Origin: Roseibacillus sp.
GTDB lineage: Bacteria > Verrucomicrobiota > Verrucomicrobiia > Verrucomicrobiales > Akkermansiaceae
DNA: 5,250 nt
Reading direction: 5' to 3'
Assembly (NCBI GenBank): GCA_002729275.1
Contig: PBTP01000062.1
Span: forward strand, 10,646-15,895
A model generated the notes under the pieces. The model ran no database searches. It was not told the origin of the DNA and saw only the letters and a program-made list of their open reading frames with translations. Below, one piece after another: positions 1 to 5,250 of this stretch. Every line of letters begins with the position of its first letter. The first letter of the stretch is position 1. Position numbers and translations under genes: made by a program.

Positions 1-1787
1 CCAATGCCCTCGCTGCGGCATTCCGGGTTGCCCAGATTCATCACAATCAGGGCCGCTGGGATCAATCCCTCGCCTCGGCTAAGCCCCTTCTTGCCAGCAA
101 GCCGGAAGGGCCCCTGTTCGCACAGCTGGCGTTTCTGGTAGGCAACTCACACTTCCAGAAGGAGCAGTGGGAAGAGAGCTTGGAACCCTTGGAAGCCTTC
201 ATTGGCACCAGAGTAGAGAAAAAGGGAAAGAACAGCCAGAAGGTCTCTACCGAATCCAACGTCGACACAGCGCTGATTCAACTTGCTGTTGCATACGACC
301 GTGGGGAGGACTCCGCTAAGGCTCTTGGGCACTTGGAGACCCTCACTCGCTTTTACCCCGGCCCCACGCCCCACCTCCCTCTCGCTCTCGCTGAGCAGGG
401 TCGCCTTGCCTACGAGGAGGAGGACCTCTCCCTGTCCCGGCAGTCCCTGGAGCGCTTCCTCAACGAGGACAAACAGAACAAGGACCCCTTCAAAAGCGGG
501 GCACCAGCTCAAAGAACCCGGGTGAATTATTTCCTCGGATGGGTCAATGCCACCGAGAAAAAACACGAACCAGCGGCCCTAAACTTCGGCAAAGTTGCCA
601 ACCAACATCAACACGAACTGGCTGCTGATGCAGCCCTGCAACAGGGTCTTGCTTATATCCAGCTGGAACAATTCGACAAGGCCGGCAGCCTCTTCCCTCA
701 GATTCTTCAACGCTATCCCAAGCATGAGAAACTGCAGCGGGTGACTTACTATGCCGGCCTCTCTCTAGCGCGACTCGAAAAATGGGGGCCTGCGGCAGTC
801 CATCTAAGAAAGGTCGCAGACACGTGGCCCGACTCTGAATTCGCCGACCAGGCCCTCTACGAATGGGCCTGGTGCGAGCGCAAGCAGAAGAGGGAAGATG
901 ATGCGGCCAAACTCTACGAGAGATTTCTCGGCAAATACCGGGAAAGCACTCTGGTCGTAAAAGTACAAAGTGAACTCGCTGAACTAAACTTGAAAAGCGG
1001 AGAACAGGATATGGTGATTGAGCGCCTCACGAAGGCTCTTGCCTCCGTCAAAGAGGAAGCCCTTCAGGAAGACCTCCTCTACCAGCTGGCTACTGCTCAC
1101 TTCAGTAAGGGCGACTATGAAAATTCTGCAGTGATGTTTGACGAGCTGCTCGTCAAGTATCCCGATTCAAAGCTCAGAGCATCGATGTGCTTTCAGGCCG
1201 GCGAGTCCCGTTACAAGCTGAAGGAGACCGTGGCCGCTCTGACACATTTTGCCGAGGGGATGAAGCAGGGCAACCTGAAACCAGTCCTTGCCGAGTCCAT
1301 GCTGATGCGACTCGCGGAAATGCAGAGCACCACTGCAGATCACCCCAGCGCTTACAAGTCCTACCGCGACTTCATTGGCCGCTTTCCTGAAAGCAAGTGG
1401 AAGCGTAACGCCCAGTTCGGGCTGGCGTGGTCCCTTGAGAATTCCGACAAACCGAGTGAAGCCATCCGCAATTATGCGCCTCTCCTGGAGTCCGATAAGG
1501 CCGTCGACCTCTGGACAGTCAGAGCCCGTTTCCAGACCGGAGAGTGCTATTTCAACATGCAGAAGTATGAGGAAGCAGTGAAGGAGTTCCTCAACGTTGA
1601 AATCCAGTATAAAAAGTATCCTGGGTGGCAGGCCAAGAGTATCCTTGAAATTGGCCGCGTGCTCCTCGCTCAGAATAAGCTCGGGGATGCCAAAGAGCGC
1701 TTCAAGGATGTCATCACTCGCTACCCGAACGAAAAAGCGGCAATTGTTGCACGCCAGTATCTTGATCAACTCCGCACCAGCGGATAA
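1..1787 (+). CDS. Large TPR-repeat protein, 5'-truncated by window edge (probable periplasmic scaffold)
   Basis: The reading frame is open from the left edge (first complete codon at base 3) to TAA at 1785-1787, giving 594 visible residues and no start. The TTG at 180 is an internal leucine codon: the frame upstream of it already encodes TPR-like helices (RWDQSLASAKPLLAS, then HFQKEQWEESLEPLEAFIG). Nearly the whole visible part is helix-turn-helix repeats of about 34-37 residues, some 15 units by eye, with TPR positions such as A/G at helix A position 8 and A at helix B. Clear units lie near visible residues 205-239, 280-312, 354-387 and 541-575. Many end in an aromatic-proline cap followed by acidic or polar residues (RYPKHE, TWPDSE, KYPDSK, RFPESK, RYPNEK), as in CpoB/YbgF- and BamD-type TPRs of the cell envelope. 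No enzyme motif is seen. TPRs bind proteins, so a scaffold role for the downstream ExbB-ExbD motor is inferred. A signal peptide, if present, lies upstream of the window. The next gene starts 30 bases downstream. Confidence 0.9.
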   Translation, partial: NALAAAFRVAQIHHNQGRWDQSLASAKPLLASKPEGPLFAQLAFLVGNSHFQKEQWEESLEPLEAFIGTRVEKKGKNSQKVSTESNVDTALIQLAVAYDRGEDSAKALGHLETLTRFYPGPTPHLPLALAEQGRLAYEEEDLSLSRQSLERFLNEDKQNKDPFKSGAPAQRTRVNYFLGWVNATEKKHEPAALNFGKVANQHQHELAADAALQQGLAYIQLEQFDKAGSLFPQILQRYPKHEKLQRVTYYAGLSLARLEKWGPAAVHLRKVADTWPDSEFADQALYEWAWCERKQKREDDAAKLYERFLGKYRESTLVVKVQSELAELNLKSGEQDMVIERLTKALASVKEEALQEDLLYQLATAHFSKGDYENSAVMFDELLVKYPDSKLRASMCFQAGESRYKLKETVAALTHFAEGMKQGNLKPVLAESMLMRLAEMQSTTADHPSAYKSYRDFIGRFPESKWKRNAQFGLAWSLENSDKPSEAIRNYAPLLESDKAVDLWTVRARFQTGECYFNMQKYEEAVKEFLNVEIQYKKYPGWQAKSILEIGRVLLAQNKLGDAKERFKDVITRYPNEKAAIVARQYLDQLRTSG

Positions 1788-1817
1788 CCCAAAACCCCTC
1801 AATCACTCTGATTTCCC

Positions 1818-2585
1818 ATGACCAACTACACTACAAACCAACCTTGGAAAAAGTCTGCAGGTATCGCCGCCCTCTTCCTCATGGCCCTCACCACCTCACT
1901 TCTCGCCGCAGAGGCAGGGGCGGATTCCGGCGTGGAAAAAGAAACCATGTTCTCCCTGATCAAAAAAGGGGGGCCAATCATGATCCCACTCGGGATTGCC
2001 TCCATCATTGCGCTGGCTCTGGCCCTCGAACGCTTCATTTCCCTGCGCCGCGACAGGGTTCTTCCCGACGGTTTCCTCAAGGGCCTTGGGGATTCTTGGG
2101 ACTCGGATCCCTCAGGGCAGTCCGCAGAACAGTATTGCGAGCAGAGCACGGGAAGCGCAGGGCACGTTTTCAAGGCCGGTCTCCAGTGGCGAGATTCAGG
2201 CCATGAAGCAGTCGCCAAGGCCGTCGAAGACGCAGGAATCCGAGAGGCTGACAAGCTCAAGAGGAGCCTCCGCGGGCTGTCAATCATTGCCGCTGTTTCT
2301 CCTCTCCTTGGCCTTCTCGGCACGGTCTATGGAATGATCGACGCCTTTCAGCGCACTTCTCAGAGCGGCGGAGCGGCAAAAACAGCGGACCTTGCCACTG
2401 GAATCTATGAAGCCCTTGTGACGACGGCCGCTGGCCTTACCATCGCGATCCCGACTCTGCTGCTCTACCAGTTCCTGCAATCCCGGGTGGACAAGATTAT
2501 TGACCACATCGACGAAGTTGGAACCGCCTTCATTGTCAATCACGCGAGAAAGAACAGCGCTTCTACCGGTTCCGCAACCGCCTAG
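1818..2585 (+). CDS. exbB: MotA/TolQ/ExbB-family proton channel subunit
   Basis: A 255-residue protein of the inner-membrane channel that, with ExbD/TolR, converts the proton motive force into mechanical work on a periplasmic partner. Three family membrane helices are visible: about 53-72 (ending LALERFISLRR), 152-176 and 198-221. Helix 2 holds the hallmark LGLLGTVYGM (164-173), helix 3 holds EALVTTAAGLTIAIP (198-212). Thr169 and Thr203 match the pore threonines of E. coli ExbB (Thr148 and Thr181) by my alignment. The stretch between helices 1 and 2 (about 75-150) is polar, as expected for the cytoplasmic part. Before helix 1 there is an additional Lys-Lys plus hydrophobic segment (11-30) followed by AEAGA, resembling a cleavable signal peptide, as in many ExbB homologues of PVC bacteria and Bacteroidota. 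This supports the ATG at 1818 over the internal ATG at 1947. No good Shine-Dalgarno precedes it. ExbB, TolQ or a lineage-specific paralogue cannot be separated from sequence alone, so the symbol is family-level. Confidence 0.95.
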   Translation: MTNYTTNQPWKKSAGIAALFLMALTTSLLAAEAGADSGVEKETMFSLIKKGGPIMIPLGIASIIALALALERFISLRRDRVLPDGFLKGLGDSWDSDPSGQSAEQYCEQSTGSAGHVFKAGLQWRDSGHEAVAKAVEDAGIREADKLKRSLRGLSIIAAVSPLLGLLGTVYGMIDAFQRTSQSGGAAKTADLATGIYEALVTTAAGLTIAIPTLLLYQFLQSRVDKIIDHIDEVGTAFIVNHARKNSASTGSATA

Positions 2586-2611
2586 GGCTCGGAGACTAAC
2601 TAACTGAATCC

Positions 2612-3028
2612 ATGAGAATTCGAAGCAGAGACAGCGAACAGGGCGAGATCATCAATATCTCGAGCATGATCGACGTCATGTTCATCCTCATCATATTCTT
2701 TCTGGTTACCACCACCTTCAAGGAGGAAGAGGTTGATCACCTCGTCAAGCTTCCCGTGGAGTCCCGCAACCAGTCCCTCACGCAGACTGCAGGAAACCTT
2801 ATCAAGGTGAATATCCGAGATAATGGAGCCTATGTCGTGATGGGCCAAGCGGTCACGGAGGAAAAACTGACCGAGTGGATGCAGGAGGAGCGTGAAAAAA
2901 AGCCTGAGATCAAGGTCCTCGTCCGTTGCGACAAGGAATCCAAGCACCTCTACCTCGCCAACGTGATGTCTATCTGTCGTTTTGTCGGAGTTCCAGAGGC
3001 TAACATAGCGGTTCGCACGGAGAAGTAA
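2612..3028 (+). CDS. exbD: ExbD/TolR-family biopolymer transport subunit
   Basis: A 138-residue single-pass inner-membrane protein, the usual ExbD/TolR length. A short polar cytoplasmic tail (1-16) leads into the helix SSMIDVMFILIIFFLVTTTF (17-36). Asp21 matches the single essential intramembrane aspartate of ExbD (Asp25 in E. coli), which carries protons in the ExbB pore. The acidic KEEEVD stretch and then the compact periplasmic domain follow (about 45-138). This domain has the family pattern: LPVES, a beta strand VNIRDNGAYVVMG, a helix with EKLTEWMQEE, then KVLVRCDKES, LYLANVMSICRFVGV and a final IAVRTEK strand. It begins 26 bases after exbB and must work with it. GGAG at 2591-2594 is too far from the ATG for an ordinary ribosome site. 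The ORF is intact. As with exbB, whether it is ExbD or TolR in function is undecided. Confidence 0.96.
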   Translation: MRIRSRDSEQGEIINISSMIDVMFILIIFFLVTTTFKEEEVDHLVKLPVESRNQSLTQTAGNLIKVNIRDNGAYVVMGQAVTEEKLTEWMQEEREKKPEIKVLVRCDKESKHLYLANVMSICRFVGVPEANIAVRTEK

Positions 3029-3040
3029 CCTGTCCGGATC

Positions 3041-5250
3041 ATGAGCGAGCAGCAGACCACCCCTCAATCATCGGGCAGACGCCAGGCGACTTACCTGCCC
3101 GGGGATACCGGAGACGATCCAAACCCGGATCGAATGATTCTCGGGGTCACCCGTAAGCAGCGCTTCCGTCTCTATTTCTGGCTGGCAGTGGTCCTGGTCT
3201 CCGCATTTCTCCTGTGGTCCCTCTTCTATCTCAGACCCGACCGTTGGCACACCTACACCGATCAGATTGCTTTTAATCAGGTCGCCCGCGACGTCACTCC
3301 TGGATATGTCCTCTGGGAGCAGGCAGAACCTGCCGGAAGCGGATTCGGCCCGGAAGAAGACATCAGCACTCCCGTCATCTCCTCGAATGGGGCTCGCATG
3401 ATCTACAGCTCCGGGAAAGAGGATGGAAACGCCAATCTCTTTTTGCGGGAATGGGACGGCAACGACTGGAAGAAACCCCGGCCCATGCGGGCTCTCAACA
3501 GCGCCTTCCATGAAATATCGCCCTCCTTGAGTGGTGATGGGGAACTCCTCTATTTCAGTAGCGATCGGCCTGGCGGACAGGGGGGATTTGATATCTGGGT
3601 CTCAAAGTGGGATGGCTCCGAATATGCATGGCCGCTCCCCCTGACACCGCGGGTGAATACCCCGTTCGATGAAATCGATCCTGACATCGCACCTGACAAC
3701 CTCGTTCTTTATTTTGCTTCCAATCAACCTCGCCGCGCGACCGACACCTCAGAAAAAGTGGCTGCAATGCTTGAAAACGTCGAGGATCGTAAGGGCAACT
3801 TTGACCTCTATTCCGCAGACAAAGCTGGAGAGACTACCTTTGACCTTATCGTAGAGCGTCAGTTGAGCATGCTCTACTCGCTACGAGAAAGTGCGCTCGC
3901 GGATCCCGAGATCATGTCAAAACTCGGCGGAAGCATACAGACCGAGAGCGCCGTGGACAAAGGGCTCTCCTATCTCGCGAGCACTCAGGAAGAGGACGGT
4001 CGCTGGGATATCAGCAAGTCTGGAGGCCAAGGCGGTCACGACCAAGCGGCCACTGCCTTCGCTCTGCTCGCCTTTTACGGTCGGGGAGAAGTCCACGATG
4101 AGAAATGTAAATATCAGGACACCGTGAAACGGGGAATCGAGTGGCTGGTCGGGCAGCAGAACGGGGCAACCGGGGACCTCCGGGGCGCCAAACCACGGAA
4201 CAATGCCATGTATGACCACGGGATCGCATCTCTCGCCGTAATCGAAGCCTATGGCGTGACCAAGGATACGGCCCTGCGCCCCAAGGCTCAGGCCGCTATC
4301 GACTTTATCAGCGAGACTCAGCACGAGGGTGGTGGATGGCGATATGGGCCCGATCAGGCCGGGGACCTTTCGGTCACCGGCTGGTTCATCATGGCTCTGG
4401 CCAGTGCAGAGATGTCCGGCCTCATTGTCCCGGACAAGACCATGGAGGGCGCAACGAAGTTCCTCGACAGTGTCAGTCACGGCAAAAACAAGGGCGCTTA
4501 CGGCTATACCGGGGCAAGCGGAGGAACTGCGGCACTGAATGCTGCAGGCTTCTTCTGCTCCCAGCTCCTTGGGCGCTCCTCCAACACTGCTAAAGCCTAC
4601 GAATCTTCTGCCATCGTAGACCGACAAGGTTTCAAACTGGAAGATATTTATCACGCCTACTACGGCAGCGTCGCCTCCTACCAGCATCAGGGCCCGGCGT
4701 GGCGGAAGTGGATGGAGAAAATGCACCCGGGCTTTGTGAACTCCCAGAATACCGATGGCTCCTGGAATACGGGCGGTGGACACGGAGGACAGATGGGAAA
4801 GGTCATCGTTACTGCCTTGGTCACCTTGTGCCTGGAAGCACATTATCGCTATAGCCCGCTCTACGGCCTGGGTTGGGAACCCGATGCCGATGGCCCCACC
4901 GGCACCAGCAGAGACCTCGCTGAACTTGCCGATACCCCTCTGTTCCGTCATGCGAGGTTCCTCGAGGATGTCAGTTCTCCGGCCAACGATACGGGTCCTG
5001 TCCTGACCGACCATGGGGACTTTCTCTACTTCTCCTCGGAACGAGGCGGCGGAGAGGGAGAATCAGATCTCTGGCGATCCCGCCTTGGGCAGACAGAGGC
5101 CAACAAGTATGGCCAGCCCAGTAATCTTGGGCCTGAAGTCAACGGGAGTGGTAATGAAACAAACCCTGCCGTTCGCAATGCCGGGTTCCACCTCCTCTTC
5201 AATTCCGATCGTGCCGACAACGGAAATGCTCTCTACAGCGCTCGGAGTAA
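3041..5250 (+). CDS. Membrane-anchored PD40 beta-propeller protein with inserted squalene-cyclase/prenyltransferase-like toroid (3' end outside window)
   Basis: Starting at ATG 3041, 12 bases after exbD, the frame stays open for 736 codons to the right edge; no stop is seen. It is the first possible start, because the exbD stop at 3026-3028 lies in the same frame. Order of parts: polar cytoplasmic tail with basic TRKQRFR (1-43); one membrane helix (about 44-64), positive-inside, so type II with the bulk in the periplasm; three PD40 blades (about 107-263); a helical linker (264-300); an alpha/alpha toroid with QW motifs (about 301-606); a linker (607-640); then propeller blades again (641-736 and beyond). 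PD40 blades occur in TolB and many envelope proteins; toroids occur in squalene cyclases, prenyltransferases and non-enzymatic relatives. The toroid end (VTALVTLCLEAHYRYSPLYG, 590-609) resembles a group of uncharacterised PVC-bacterial proteins annotated 'prenyltransferase/squalene oxidase repeat'. Its place after exbBD suggests it is the motor's periplasmic partner; this is inference. No catalytic set is seen. Confidence 0.9.
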   Translation, partial: MSEQQTTPQSSGRRQATYLPGDTGDDPNPDRMILGVTRKQRFRLYFWLAVVLVSAFLLWSLFYLRPDRWHTYTDQIAFNQVARDVTPGYVLWEQAEPAGSGFGPEEDISTPVISSNGARMIYSSGKEDGNANLFLREWDGNDWKKPRPMRALNSAFHEISPSLSGDGELLYFSSDRPGGQGGFDIWVSKWDGSEYAWPLPLTPRVNTPFDEIDPDIAPDNLVLYFASNQPRRATDTSEKVAAMLENVEDRKGNFDLYSADKAGETTFDLIVERQLSMLYSLRESALADPEIMSKLGGSIQTESAVDKGLSYLASTQEEDGRWDISKSGGQGGHDQAATAFALLAFYGRGEVHDEKCKYQDTVKRGIEWLVGQQNGATGDLRGAKPRNNAMYDHGIASLAVIEAYGVTKDTALRPKAQAAIDFISETQHEGGGWRYGPDQAGDLSVTGWFIMALASAEMSGLIVPDKTMEGATKFLDSVSHGKNKGAYGYTGASGGTAALNAAGFFCSQLLGRSSNTAKAYESSAIVDRQGFKLEDIYHAYYGSVASYQHQGPAWRKWMEKMHPGFVNSQNTDGSWNTGGGHGGQMGKVIVTALVTLCLEAHYRYSPLYGLGWEPDADGPTGTSRDLAELADTPLFRHARFLEDVSSPANDTGPVLTDHGDFLYFSSERGGGEGESDLWRSRLGQTEANKYGQPSNLGPEVNGSGNETNPAVRNAGFHLLFNSDRADNGNALYSARS
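3359..3829 (+). other. N-terminal half of split PD40/WD40-like beta-propeller (3 blades)
   Basis: Residues 107-263 of the fourth gene. Three blades are recognisable by a strand ending in a small-polar signature and a second strand D-(L/I)-(F/W/Y): MIYSSGK with NLFLREWDG (120-140), LLYFSSDR with FDIWVSKWDG (169-192), and LYFASNQ with FDLYSADKAG (223-263). Between blades runs a repeated linker ending in E-x-x-P: M149 to P161 (13 residues, LNS, HE) and L201 to P214 (14 residues, VNT, DE). This is the pattern of PD40 repeats found in TolB and in OmpA-linked propeller proteins. Blade 3 carries about 20 additional residues in its hairpin (231-252). The count is by eye; strand limits are approximate. 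Confidence 0.82.
3941..4858 (+). other. Alpha/alpha-toroid domain with QW motifs (terpene-cyclase/prenyltransferase fold)
   Basis: Residues 301-606 of the fourth gene. Three good Q-x3-G-x-W motifs are present: Q316-W322 (preceded by KGLSYLAST, matching the full QW consensus), Q427-W433 and Q569-W575. Two degenerate copies lie at KRGIEWLVGQQ (363-373) and KFLDSVSHGKNKGAYGY (473-489). Between them are alternating amphipathic helices such as DQAATAFALLAFYG, YDHGIASLAVIEAYG and LSVTGWFIMALASAEMSGL, as in an alpha/alpha barrel. The DxDD proton-donor motif of squalene-hopene cyclases, the GCGEQ thioester of complement/macroglobulins and an evident Asp-Cys-His zinc set of protein prenyltransferases are not seen. 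A binding or structural role is therefore more likely than terpenoid catalysis. The HDQ, YDHG and GGGHGG segments could still bind a ligand or metal. Confidence 0.85.
4961..5250 (+). other. Propeller resumes after the toroid: PD40 blades continuing past window edge
   Basis: From residue 641 of the fourth gene the PD40 pattern returns. There is a 13-residue linker L641-P653 (VSS, ND), blade FLYFSSER with ESDLWRSRLG (661-683), a 14-residue linker L696-P709 (VNG, NE), and blade LLFNSDR with NALYSARS (718-736). These match the blades before the toroid almost position for position (SSDR, ASNQ, SSER and NSDR at residues 173, 226, 665 and 721). They therefore belong to the same propeller or to a second one built the same way. 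Five blades are visible in total. A closed propeller commonly needs six to eight, so at least one more is expected beyond base 5250. Confidence 0.8.

Noticed and set aside
4..6. ATG at the left edge as the start of the TPR gene
   Set aside because: It is in a different frame from the TPR coding frame, whose codons begin at base 3.
180..182. TTG as a start codon for the TPR protein
   Set aside because: The frame is open upstream to base 3 and that part already encodes TPR-like helices, so this is an internal leucine.
370..440. CT-rich low-complexity stretch
   Set aside because: It is explained by Leu, Ala and Glu codons of TPR helices and shows no true tandem repeat.
1167..1802. Antisense open frame of about 211 codons opposite the TPR gene
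   Set aside because: The + strand here encodes regular TPR units; the antisense product shows no family motif and is a shadow.
1947..1949. Internal ATG as the start of exbB
   Set aside because: It would remove the secretion-type N-terminal helix, which is common in related ExbB proteins, and would leave a 159-base gap in an otherwise tightly packed cluster.
1788..3040. Terminators or internal promoters in the three gaps
   Set aside because: The gaps are only 30, 26 and 12 bases, with no stem followed by a T run and no convincing -35/-10 pair.
3941..4858. Squalene-hopene cyclase or protein prenyltransferase enzyme
   Set aside because: Only the fold motifs are present; the DxDD motif and an evident zinc-ligand set are missing, and the domain is embedded in a propeller.
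3917..5014. Long antisense open frame (about 365 codons) opposite the fourth gene
   Set aside because: It lies wholly within the + strand frame encoding clear PD40 and QW motifs. Its translation shows no recognisable domain, and it reflects the base composition of the coding strand.

Overview
The window is fully coding on the + strand. It holds four genes in one tight, same-direction cluster, and both end genes run off the window. No tRNA, rRNA, CRISPR array, mobile element or convincing terminator is visible. The combination suggests a Gram-negative-type bacterium of the PVC group, most likely Verrucomicrobiota or a relative: a long periplasmic-type TPR protein, an ExbB with an extra N-terminal secretion-type helix, an ExbD, and a protein of the 'prenyltransferase/squalene oxidase repeat' type ending in an HYRYSPLYG-like motif. 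Weak Shine-Dalgarno signals at all three internal starts fit this. The assignment is inference from gene content and style, not from a marker gene.

Layout: (1) 1-1787 is the 3' part of a large TPR-repeat protein, open through the left edge; the true start lies upstream. (2) 1818-2585 is an ExbB/TolQ/MotA-family proton-channel subunit. (3) 2612-3028 is an ExbD/TolR-family subunit with the intramembrane aspartate. (4) 3041-5250 is a long frame of 736 complete codons with no stop before the right edge. It encodes a membrane-anchored protein in which an alpha/alpha-toroid (squalene-cyclase/prenyltransferase-like) domain sits between blades of a PD40/WD40-like beta-propeller. Gaps between genes are 30, 26 and 12 bases, so one transcript is likely, with its promoter outside the window.

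How they may work together: ExbB-ExbD pairs form an inner-membrane motor that uses the proton motive force to act on a partner in the periplasm. The usual partner, TonB or TolA, is not in the window. The set TPR protein + TolQ-like + TolR-like + propeller protein recalls the Tol-Pal system (CpoB, TolQ, TolR, TolB). The fourth gene has a cytoplasmic N-tail, one membrane helix and a large periplasmic part, the topology of TonB/TolA joined to a TolB-like fold. My leading hypothesis is an energised envelope machine in which this composite protein receives or transmits the force and the TPR protein is a periplasmic scaffold. The fold assignments are well supported by motifs; the joint function is inference.
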